Source: Methanobacterium sp. (GTDB lineage Archaea; Methanobacteriota; Methanobacteria; Methanobacteriales; Methanobacteriaceae). Taken from it: a DNA stretch of 5,995 bases. The notes under the pieces are model-generated. The model had not been told where the DNA came from. It ran no database searches and saw only the letters and a program-made list of their open reading frames with translations. Positions 1 to 5,743 of this stretch are shown here, piece by piece (position 1 is the first letter of the stretch; each line of letters begins with the position of its first letter). Position numbers and translations under genes: made by a program. The DNA is taken from assembly GCA_003164415.1 (NCBI GenBank), contig PLTK01000094.1, forward strand, positions 1 to 5,995, read 5' to 3'.

Positions 1-1211
1 TGCATTACATCCAACTGCACACATCGGGCACTGGTACCAAGTATTCCTGATACACTTGGCTTGCTTCTGTTTTCATCGCCGGATATAAGTTCTTTAATGT
101 AAAGGCCACCTTCACATTCTATTAATAATTCCAACATCTTAGAATCAATCTTTTTATATTCGAGCTTTTTTACTTCTCGGGTGCGTATTTTATCTGCACG
201 TCTGTGAGATACTCTGATAGGGGTTCTTTGATTAATAATTTTCATTGTTTTCAAAGATTCGAGAAGTGTTTGATCAATTTCGTTCTCAAGTTCGACCGTT
301 GCTTTATAAACTTTGTAAGTATCTCTTGAAGATTCTTTTATTTCTGCACGTCGATTTTTAGCAACAAATTTCATTTCAGAGACTTCTACTTTACCATCAG
401 CATGCTTATTAACAGTATCTTCAAGATCTTTTAGGTCTATGTCTCTCACCTTAGGTTCTTTTATTTCTAAGACGAATGTTCTCCCAGTTCCAAGCATTCT
501 AACGTCAATATCTTCTCTTCCGGCTCCATGAAATTTAGCACCAGTCCCATTAGCAGCTTTAATTGCATTTTCTGATATTAACTCTTCAACGGTCTCGGGA
601 TACATCTTTCCTGTATAGTTGCACCTTTCACAACCCCTACCTTTACATTTACTGCAGGGCCATTTTGTTTGAGGAATTCCTCTAATAAGTTTTCTATAAC
701 GGCTCTCAATAAAAATAGGGTTTATTTGTGTTTCTATTGTACCTTTTTTGAAGTCCACCATCAATACCAAGTTGGGATTATCAAATTCTACTTCCTTAGA
801 AAGTCTTACAGACAGTTCCTTACCTATTTCCCTGTTTAATTCCTTTTTAATATTCTCAACATCTAGGTCAAATTTATTGTGGATATATTCTTCTCTTTCA
901 ATTATCTCAGGATCAACACGGCAACCAACTAGGAAATTGGAAAAATGAATATCTTCAGTTTTTATAACTTCTATGAGTTTATCGATCATAGTATCCAGGT
1001 CATCAAATAGATCATTGCAAATATAACATTCAGAACTTTTCGGAATATTTTCATTGGTATCTTCTAGGGTTTTTCTCAAATATTCTCCCCTTATCAAATT
1101 TCCCGGACCTGCAATGGTTTTTGAAAAACTCCTACCTAAACATCTCTTGCATATGTTTCCCTTGGTGAGTTTCATGATCTCTAATGTTATATCTTTAACT
1201 TGAATTTCCAT
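1..1211 (-). CDS. pus10: tRNA pseudouridine synthase Pus10 (C-terminus cut by window edge)
   Basis: In archaea Pus10 isomerises uridine to pseudouridine at positions 54 and 55 of the TΨC arm of tRNA. The minus-strand frame is open from the ATG at 1211 to base 1, giving 403 complete codons. Family members are of about this length, so probably only a few residues are missing. Near the N-terminus are two CxxC pairs (C21/C24 and C62/C65), expected to bind zinc in the THUMP-containing accessory domain. A second cluster, C186-x2-C189-x4-C194-x2-C197 in a Gly-rich context, precedes the catalytic domain. The motif GAGREDIDVRMLGTGR carries the expected catalytic aspartate, D234. The stretches RVSHRRAD (333-340) and GGLYIKELISGD (368-379) are typical Pus10 C-terminal motifs. 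Start choice: an in-frame ATG also lies at 1220, but GGATGA just upstream of 1211 resembles a ribosome binding site and favours 1211. It lies downstream of srp54 on the same strand, but with its own TATA-like boxes. The family assignment is firm; the exact start is less so. Confidence 0.93.
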   Translation of the reverse strand, partial: MEIQVKDITLEIMKLTKGNICKRCLGRSFSKTIAGPGNLIRGEYLRKTLEDTNENIPKSSECYICNDLFDDLDTMIDKLIEVIKTEDIHFSNFLVGCRVDPEIIEREEYIHNKFDLDVENIKKELNREIGKELSVRLSKEVEFDNPNLVLMVDFKKGTIETQINPIFIESRYRKLIRGIPQTKWPCSKCKGRGCERCNYTGKMYPETVEELISENAIKAANGTGAKFHGAGREDIDVRMLGTGRTFVLEIKEPKVRDIDLKDLEDTVNKHADGKVEVSEMKFVAKNRRAEIKESSRDTYKVYKATVELENEIDQTLLESLKTMKIINQRTPIRVSHRRADKIRTREVKKLEYKKIDSKMLELLIECEGGLYIKELISGDENRSKPSVSGILGTSARCVQLDVM

Positions 1212-1228
1212 TTTTATCATCCATAATC

Positions 1229-1290
1229 TTTTATAAATCGTTTAAATTGAATATTAATTAATTCTAATTATTATAATCCAATATTTATAA
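1229..1290 (-). promoter_or_regulatory. Putative pus10 promoter region with two TATA-like boxes
   Basis: Reading on the minus strand there are two candidate archaeal TATA boxes: TTATAAATA at 1282-1290 and TTTATAAAA at about 1229-1237. With the usual 24-28 base spacing, the distal box would start transcription near 1260 and give a leader of about 50 bases. The proximal box would start it near 1209-1211, making a nearly leaderless message at the ATG at 1211. The surroundings are so AT-rich that either box could be chance, and no clear BRE stands out. Confidence 0.35.
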
Positions 1291-1299
1291 TAATTAATT

Positions 1300-1316
1300 A
1301 AATAAAAGAGAAAATT
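1300..1316 (-). terminator. Possible T-rich terminator of srp54
   Basis: On the minus strand, roughly 40-55 bases past the srp54 stop codon, the transcript would run through a pyrimidine-rich, mostly T tract (TTTTCTCTTTTATTT). Archaeal RNA polymerase terminates at such T-rich tracts without needing a hairpin. The tract lies just before the pus10 promoter candidates, which fits separate transcription of the two genes. The region is AT-rich throughout, so the call is tentative. Confidence 0.3.
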
Positions 1317-1354
1317 TTAGTAAATTCCTTAATACTAATTGATATCAGTAATGT

Positions 1355-2686
1355 TTATCTCATCATCTGCTTCATCATCTGTCCAAGGGGACCACCCATT
1401 TTTCTTTTTCCAAACCCTTTCATTGCCTTTTTAGTGACGTTATAATATTTTAATAGCTCTTTTACGTCTTCATTTCTCATGCCAGATCCCCTAGCTATTC
1501 TTTTAACTCGGGATTGTTTTATTACTTCGGGGTGTTCGAGTTCATGGTCTGTCATGGAATCCATAAGTACCTTGTACTTTGCAAGCTTTTCTTCTGTTAC
1601 TTGGGAAGCATTTTTAGGGAGTTTACCTCCTGCTCCAGGAATCATATTCATTACCTGCTGCATAGGACCCATCTTATTCATCATCTCAAACTGAGAGTAC
1701 ATGTCTTTAAGTGTGAATTTACCACTTAGCATCGCATCTACAGATCCCATGTCTGCGTCTGTTTCTGCTATTTCTTCTGCACGTTCAAGTAAGGTTCTTA
1801 TATCTCCCATTCCAAGCAATCTAGAAATGAAACGATCCGGATCGAAGGCTTCAAAGTCTTCTACCCTTTCGCCGGTTCCTATAAATTTTATTGGTGCTCC
1901 AATTTCAGCTACTGCTGAAAGAGCCCCTCCACCTTTAGCAGAACCATCTAGTTTGGTTATTATTATGGAACCAATTTTAGTTGTATTGTTAAATGCTAAA
2001 GCCTGTTCCCTTGCCTGTTGACCTATGGTCCCATCAATGACCATTATAACTTCATCAGGTTCCACAACGGATGAAAGACTTTCCATCTCGTCTAGTAACT
2101 CTTTTTCTTCTTTGTGACGACCTGCAGTATCAACAATTATTACATCATTCTTTTTAGCTTCTTTCAAACCTTTCTTAGCCAAGTCTATTGCATCGTTACT
2201 ATCTGCATCTCCATAAACTGGAACATTCATTTGTTCGGTTAGCTGTATGAGCTGTTCATATGCCGCTGGTCTCCAAGTATCTGTACTAACAATAGCTGGA
2301 TTGAAACCTTTTTTTTGCAAATAGCGGGTAAGTTTACCTATTGAGGTTGTTTTACCGCTTCCCTGAAGTCCCATAAAAAGTATTTTGTATGGTTTTTTAT
2401 GGATCTCCACTTCTTGTGCAGTTGCACCGAGTAGGTTCACAAGTTCATCGTAAACTATCTTAATAACGTGTTCCTTGGGTGTAACGCCCTTTGGAGGTTC
2501 TTCATTTAAAGAACGATCTTCTATAGTCTTTGAAAGTTTTAAAACAAGTTTTATATTCACATCTGATTGGATAAGTGCCCTTTGAATATCTTTTATGACT
2601 TCTTTGACGACTTCTTCGTCAATTATGGACATTCCTGCCAGCTTTTTCATTGTTTTGGTCAGATTTTTTCCTAAATTACCCAACAT
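1355..2686 (-). CDS. srp54: Signal recognition particle 54 kDa protein (SRP54/Ffh GTPase)
   Basis: SRP54 binds 7S RNA and the signal sequences of nascent membrane and secreted proteins, and delivers the ribosome to the membrane by forming a GTPase heterodimer with the receptor FtsY. The 443 residues match normal family length. The N domain (about 1-90) contains ALIQSDV (37-43), the equivalent of the conserved ALLEADV motif. The G domain follows: P-loop GLQGSGKTT (106-114), DTWRPAA (136-142), DTAGR (186-190), TKLDG (244-248) followed by SAKGGGALS (249-257), and GTGE (270-273). The M domain runs from about residue 300. It is rich in Met and includes the RNA-binding SRVKRIARGSG (392-402). The tail is Gly/Lys/Met-rich and ends QMMKQMMR. 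The ATG at 2686 is preceded by AGGTGA at 2693-2698, six bases away. The gene is intact, with all GTPase motifs present, and is divergent from hpt across a long spacer. Confidence 0.98.
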   Translation of the reverse strand: MLGNLGKNLTKTMKKLAGMSIIDEEVVKEVIKDIQRALIQSDVNIKLVLKLSKTIEDRSLNEEPPKGVTPKEHVIKIVYDELVNLLGATAQEVEIHKKPYKILFMGLQGSGKTTSIGKLTRYLQKKGFNPAIVSTDTWRPAAYEQLIQLTEQMNVPVYGDADSNDAIDLAKKGLKEAKKNDVIIVDTAGRHKEEKELLDEMESLSSVVEPDEVIMVIDGTIGQQAREQALAFNNTTKIGSIIITKLDGSAKGGGALSAVAEIGAPIKFIGTGERVEDFEAFDPDRFISRLLGMGDIRTLLERAEEIAETDADMGSVDAMLSGKFTLKDMYSQFEMMNKMGPMQQVMNMIPGAGGKLPKNASQVTEEKLAKYKVLMDSMTDHELEHPEVIKQSRVKRIARGSGMRNEDVKELLKYYNVTKKAMKGFGKRKMGGPLGQMMKQMMR

Positions 2687-2692
2687 TGTAAC

Positions 2693-2732
2693 TCACCTGT
2701 TTAAAATTTAATATTTTTTAATATTTATAAAT
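2693..2732 (-). promoter_or_regulatory. srp54 promoter (TATA box) and Shine-Dalgarno site
   Basis: On the minus strand the box ATTTATAAAT at 2723-2732 is a good archaeal TATA match. Starting 24-28 bases downstream places the mRNA 5' end near 2702, just ahead of the AGGTGA ribosome binding site at 2693-2698 and about 16 bases from the ATG at 2686. The consistent spacing of box, predicted start, SD and ATG supports the call. A second TATA-like stretch at 2731-2740 is an alternative. Confidence 0.5.
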
Positions 2733-2875
2733 TTTATAATTATTAATAATCTATTTTTTTCTTATAGTAAATTCAATATTATTATATTAAGAGTTTAAGT
2801 ATTTTACAGTATTTTTTCCATTGATGTATTATAGTAATAGCAGTAAAAAAAATAGAATTTATCCTAAGAACTCGG

Positions 2876-3091
2876 TTAGTAAAGGTAAATCTTACTTGTA
2901 TTGGGGTTTCTTTGAGTATTCAATTGTTTTTGGGGATTGTTTGTTGGAGAATCAACAAATTGATGATAGTCTGTCCAAATCTTTTCGATAGGAAACTTTG
3001 CATGATATAATCTTGTTATGGTATGAGCAATGCTTTCCCATGCATTTCATAAACTATACTTGATGATATTAAAGCCCTCCGTATGAAAATT
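2876..3091 (-). pseudogene. Probable decayed protein-coding remnant, family not recognised
   Basis: Read on the minus strand, one frame is open from 3046 down to a TAA at 2876-2878. It gives about 56 residues of protein-like composition, beginning NAWESIAHTITRLYH and continuing with FPIEKIWTDYHQF. There is no start codon or ribosome binding site. The frame is interrupted upstream by a TGA (3047-3049), beyond which the same frame continues back to about 3091 with a fragment reading HTEGFNIIKYSL. It is then closed by further stops. G+C is near the level of the real genes and well above the flanking spacer. This fits the 3' end of a gene broken by at least one nonsense mutation. The family is unknown to me. 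A transposase or other accessory gene is possible, but no catalytic motif is visible. Chance cannot be excluded for so short a frame. Confidence 0.4.
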
Positions 3092-3213
3092 CTATCAACT
3101 TCATATTCATAGTTATATATAAATTACTGCAAACTATACAATTATTATTATATCCTATTCATCTCCCATTCGGAAAACACATCACAATAGAAATTTAAAT
3201 ATAAATTCATCAG

Positions 3214-3237
3214 ATATCAATATTAAGTTGTTGATAT
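3214..3237. repeat. Inverted repeat upstream of hpt
   Basis: ATATCAA at 3214-3220 is mirrored by TTGATAT at 3231-3237, giving perfect 7-base arms around a 10-base spacer. It lies about 20 bases downstream of a TATA-like stretch (TTTAAATATAA, near 3193-3203), where a distal transcription start would fall, and about 80 bases upstream of the proximal hpt TATA box. It could be an operator. In DNA this AT-rich a 7-base palindrome may arise by chance. Confidence 0.3.
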
Positions 3238-3315
3238 GGATTTATAATATTTTAAATAAATTTAGGTTTCGAATTTTATCTACAACTTTAGTTAAATGAA
3301 TTTAATATCATAATT

Positions 3316-3362
3316 GTATATAATTTTGCTAAAATTTTAATGCACATACGATGATCGGTGAT
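3316..3362 (+). promoter_or_regulatory. hpt promoter (TATA box) and start-deciding Shine-Dalgarno site
   Basis: GTATATAATT at 3316-3325 is TATA-like and predicts transcription from about 3345-3347. GGTGAT at 3357-3362 is a Shine-Dalgarno site four bases before the ATG at 3367. A GTG that could open the frame at 3358 lies inside this GGTGAT, so the site itself argues that translation starts at 3367 and not at 3358. Confidence 0.5.
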
Positions 3363-3366
3363 AAAA

Positions 3367-3936
3367 ATGTTTGAAAAATTAAAGATCAGCTTAATTAAAG
3401 CACCAATAATAAAAAAAGGCGAATATAACTATTTTGTTCATCCAATTACCGATGGTATTCCTTTAGTTGAACCTTCAATACTTGAAGAAGTCGCAGATGG
3501 AATTTCAAAATTTGGAAACATGGATGTGGATAAAATAGTATGTGTTGAATCAATGGGAATACACATAGCAACCGCATTATCGATAAAAACGGGAATACCT
3601 TTTGTAGTAGTTAGAAAACGTGCTTATGGGTTAGATGGGGAAGTTCCAGTCCATCAAATTACGGGATACAGTCATGGTGAGCTTTATATTAACGGTTTAC
3701 AGAAGGGTGATAGAATAATCCTTGTAGATGATGTTGTTAGTACTGGAGGTACCATGATAGCTGTTTTAAATGCTCTAAAAAAAATGGGAGTAGAAGTTGT
3801 CGACGTGATGGCAGTTGTAGAGAAGGGGACTGGGAAAGATATAGTTAAAAGGGAAACAGGATTCACAGTTAAAAGTTTGATATTGGTAAATGTTGTAAAT
3901 GGAAGGGTTGAAATAGAAGGAAGTGTTGCAGAATAA
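3367..3936 (+). CDS. hpt: Hypoxanthine/guanine phosphoribosyltransferase (archaeal Hpt type)
   Basis: The enzyme transfers the phosphoribosyl group of PRPP to hypoxanthine or guanine, giving IMP or GMP in cytoplasmic purine salvage. The 189 residues fit the archaeal Hpt family. The N-terminus includes KKGEYNYFVHPITDGIPL (16-33), typical of this group. VESMGIHIATALS (60-72) and PFVVVRKRAYG (78-88) belong to the core fold. The PRPP-binding signature ILVDDVVSTGGT sits at 118-129, with the two aspartates D121 and D122 and the Thr/Gly loop all present. The sequence is close to bacterial and archaeal adenine phosphoribosyltransferases, so base preference is assigned from family likeness and not from a diagnostic residue. 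The start at 3367 is chosen because GGTGAT lies four bases upstream; starting at the GTG at 3358 would add only three residues and bury that site. dph2 follows after 52 bases, probably in the same transcript. Confidence 0.9.
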   Translation: MFEKLKISLIKAPIIKKGEYNYFVHPITDGIPLVEPSILEEVADGISKFGNMDVDKIVCVESMGIHIATALSIKTGIPFVVVRKRAYGLDGEVPVHQITGYSHGELYINGLQKGDRIILVDDVVSTGGTMIAVLNALKKMGVEVVDVMAVVEKGTGKDIVKRETGFTVKSLILVNVVNGRVEIEGSVAE

Positions 3937-3988
3937 TTTTGGATATAGGGTATAATGAGTTTAAATCTTCTTATATGGTGATTATGAT

Positions 3989-4981
3989 ATGTCAAAGCAT
4001 GAACTTGAGGTAACTGGAGTTATAGAAAAGATTAAGGATTTAAATGCGGAAAAAGTGGGTATTCAATTTCCAGAGGGTCTTAAAGTACATGCAACAAAAA
4101 TTGCCAGACAAATTGAACAAGAAACAGGGGCTCTCGTAATAATATCTGCTGATCCCTGTTATGGTGCGTGTGACGTAGCAGACGTAGATATGGCTGATTC
4201 TGTTGATGTTCTAGTTCACTTCGGACACAGACCTCTTCCCCTAGATTATGTTCTTCCTATTATTTTTGTAGATGCATACTCTAATATGGATTTACTCGAA
4301 TGTGTTAAAAATTCTATGGATATGTTGGAGGGTTATAAAAGAATTGGGCTTGTAACAACTGCTCAACATTTACATCTATTGGAAAAAGTTTCAGATTTTC
4401 TTGAAGAAAATGGGAAGAAAATTTTAATGGAAGATGGTGCAGGAACAATAAAAGGTCAGGTATTGGGTTGTAATTTTTCAGCCATAAAAAACCTTGATGC
4501 AGACGCATTTCTCTATGTTGGAAGTGGAAACTTCCATGCTTTGGGCATTAAACTTTTTACAGATAAACCTGTGATAGTTGCAGACCCCTATCTAGGAGAA
4601 GCAAGGGAAATAGAAGAATTCGCAGACAGAATATTGCGTGTACGTTCTGCAAGAATAGCTAAGGCTATGGATGCTAAGAGATTTGGAATTATAGTATCTT
4701 CTAAGAAGGGTCAGTCGAGATTAGAATTAGCAAAGACCATAAAAAGCATGTTGGAAGATTCTGGAAGGGAAGGATTTATATTACTCCTTGATGATGTATC
4801 CCCCAATATATTGCTCCCATTCATGGATATTGATGCTTTTGTAATGACAGCATGCCCTAGAATTGCCATTGATGATTCTATCATGTATAAAAAACCATTA
4901 TTAACACCTTCAGAACTTGAAATTGCTATTGGGAAAAGGAAATGGGAAGATTATGAAATAGATGAGATTAAGTACTGTTGA
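3989..4981 (+). CDS. dph2: Diphthamide biosynthesis enzyme Dph2 (3-amino-3-carboxypropyl transferase)
   Basis: Archaeal Dph2 is an unusual radical-SAM enzyme. As a homodimer with a [4Fe-4S] cluster it moves the 3-amino-3-carboxypropyl group of S-adenosylmethionine to a histidine of elongation factor 2, the first step of diphthamide synthesis. The 330 residues fit the family. The three cluster cysteines, one per domain, are visible: C57 in DPCYGACD (55-62), C161 in LGCNFS (159-164) and C289 in TACPRIAIDD (287-296). The N-terminal VGIQFPEGLK (23-32) and VGSGNFHALG (177-186) are further family motifs. C61 is an additional cysteine in the first motif, and the protein ends with C330. The ATG at 3989 has GGTGAT at 3977-3982, six bases upstream; an earlier ATG at 3984 is out of frame. 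The gene ends in tandem TGA codons. No separate promoter is convincing, so co-transcription with hpt is inferred. Confidence 0.95.
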   Translation: MSKHELEVTGVIEKIKDLNAEKVGIQFPEGLKVHATKIARQIEQETGALVIISADPCYGACDVADVDMADSVDVLVHFGHRPLPLDYVLPIIFVDAYSNMDLLECVKNSMDMLEGYKRIGLVTTAQHLHLLEKVSDFLEENGKKILMEDGAGTIKGQVLGCNFSAIKNLDADAFLYVGSGNFHALGIKLFTDKPVIVADPYLGEAREIEEFADRILRVRSARIAKAMDAKRFGIIVSSKKGQSRLELAKTIKSMLEDSGREGFILLLDDVSPNILLPFMDIDAFVMTACPRIAIDDSIMYKKPLLTPSELEIAIGKRKWEDYEIDEIKYC

Positions 4982-5172
4982 TGAAATGTACAGAATTATA
5001 AATATTATGCAATATAAAAATTGAATTCTTGTATAATACTATATAAACATGAAGCTCAAATAGTAAGTCACTATAATATTAATAGCATAAAAAATGAATT
5101 TCATTTGAATAGAATATATGTGGATTACAAATTCATGAGTGATTAGTACTTATTTTAAGTTGAGGTGAATAT
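4982..5172 (+). promoter_or_regulatory. dph2-csl4 spacer with csl4 promoter candidates and SD site
   Basis: GAGGTGA at 5162-5168 is a strong Shine-Dalgarno site four bases before the csl4 ATG. Two TATA candidates exist. AATATATG at 5113-5120 predicts a start near 5141 and a leader of about 30 bases. ACTATATAAAC at 5038-5048 is a better box by sequence and would give a leader of roughly 100 bases. TTATAAATA near 4996-5004 is a third, weaker possibility. No oligo-T terminator for dph2 is evident, so read-through from dph2 is also possible. Confidence 0.4.
5094..5136. repeat. Inverted repeat bracketing the proximal csl4 TATA candidate
   Basis: ATGAATTT at 5094-5101 and AAATTCAT at 5129-5136 are perfect 8-base inverted copies. 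The proximal TATA-like box (5113-5120) lies between them. The first arm is also part of a smaller imperfect palindrome, AAATGAATTTCATTT (5092-5106). The position would suit a repressor or other regulator controlling csl4-rpoL. The arms are AT-rich and may be coincidental. Confidence 0.3.
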
Positions 5173-5742
5173 ATGAAAACCAAATCTGGAGATTTTGTTT
5201 TGCCGGGGGATGCGTTGGGAGTTACTGAGGAGTTTGTTCCGTCAGAATGGACCTATGAAGATGAAGGTAGAATAAGATCCCTAGTTGCAGGAACAGTGGC
5301 TGTAGACAATAAAAATAAAAAGATATCCATAATACCAAAAACAAGTTCTCCCTCTATGCTTAGAACGGGGATTGTTGTTGTTGGGCAGGTATCAGATGTT
5401 AGAGGTCAAAGAGCCCTTATCAAACTTGACAGTATTAAGGATAATAGTAGGGGTCTTGTAACATCCTTTTCAGGAGGAATACATATCTCACAAGCCCAAA
5501 AAGGTTACGTAGCCAAATTAACCGATGAGTTCAGAATAGGTGATCTTATCGAGGCAAAGGTGACCAAAATAATAGGCATAGACAATGTTGACCTTACTAC
5601 AGCCGAAGATGAGCTCGGTGTTTTAAAGGCCATGTGTACCAAATGCAGGCACTACATGAAACAAACAAGTAAAAACGAAGTTGAATGCCCAAATTGTGGT
5701 AATAAAGAACGAAGAAATCTTTCTTCTAAATATGAGGGATAA
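5173..5742 (+). CDS. csl4: Exosome cap subunit Csl4 (S1-domain RNA-binding protein)
   Basis: Csl4 sits on the Rrp41-Rrp42 hexamer of the archaeal exosome, as an alternative or partner to Rrp4, and helps bring RNA and the DnaG adaptor to this 3'-5' degradation and tailing machine. The 189 residues match family length. The N-terminal domain (about 1-60) carries KSGDFVLPGDALGVTEEF and VAGTVAVD (38-45). The S1 domain (about 65-145) includes VVVGQVSDVRGQRALIK (68-84) and GDLIEAKVTKI (123-133). A C-terminal zinc ribbon follows, with C155/C158 and C172/C175. All three expected domains are intact. The ATG at 5173 has a strong GAGGTGA site at 5162-5168. rpoL begins one base after the stop codon, so the two are co-transcribed and probably translated together. 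Confidence 0.95.
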   Translation: MKTKSGDFVLPGDALGVTEEFVPSEWTYEDEGRIRSLVAGTVAVDNKNKKISIIPKTSSPSMLRTGIVVVGQVSDVRGQRALIKLDSIKDNSRGLVTSFSGGIHISQAQKGYVAKLTDEFRIGDLIEAKVTKIIGIDNVDLTTAEDELGVLKAMCTKCRHYMKQTSKNEVECPNCGNKERRNLSSKYEG

Positions 5743-5743
5743 T

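Larger units (their letters stand above)
2687..3366. other. Long divergent intergenic region between srp54 and hpt
   Basis: About 680 bases separate the two divergent start codons, far more than any other spacer in the window. The srp54 end is extremely AT-rich (one G/C in 2701-2760), and the hpt end is also poor in G+C (9 of 60 in 3241-3300). The central part (2881-3060) has 58 G/C in 180 bases, about 32 percent, similar to genes here, and is described separately as a probable gene remnant. I found no intact open frame with a ribosome binding site, no tRNA, and no long direct repeats. Confidence 0.8.

Noticed and set aside
748..948. Plus-strand open frame of 66 codons within pus10
   Set aside because: It is antisense to a well-supported Pus10 reading frame, Ser/Leu-rich as shadow frames are, and has no convincing ribosome binding site.
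1245..1300. Repeated TTAATTAATT-like palindromes in the pus10-srp54 spacer
   Set aside because: The sequence is nearly pure A/T, where such short palindromes are expected by chance; no consistent unit length or spacing.
1479..2021. Three overlapping plus-strand open frames opposite srp54
   Set aside because: They are mirror frames of the conserved SRP54 GTPase and M domains, with no recognisable motifs.
2940..2959. Hairpin with 7-base arms (TTTGTTG / CAACAAA) and a 6-base loop in the srp54-hpt spacer
   Set aside because: It lies inside the protein-like remnant, is short, has no following T tract in either direction, and is not clearly a terminator or operator; best treated as chance.
3948..3966. 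TATA-like stretches (TATAATG, TTTAAAT) between hpt and dph2 as a dph2 promoter
   Set aside because: They would start transcription at or beyond the dph2 Shine-Dalgarno site at 3977-3982, making that site useless; read-through from hpt is simpler.
3684..3995. Minus-strand open frame of 103 codons opposite the end of hpt
   Set aside because: It is antisense to the PRPP-binding region of a clear phosphoribosyltransferase, is Thr/Ser/Pro-rich as shadow frames are, and resembles no family I recognise.
4314..4508. Minus-strand open frame of 64 codons inside dph2
   Set aside because: It lies wholly opposite intact Dph2 coding sequence and lacks start signals.
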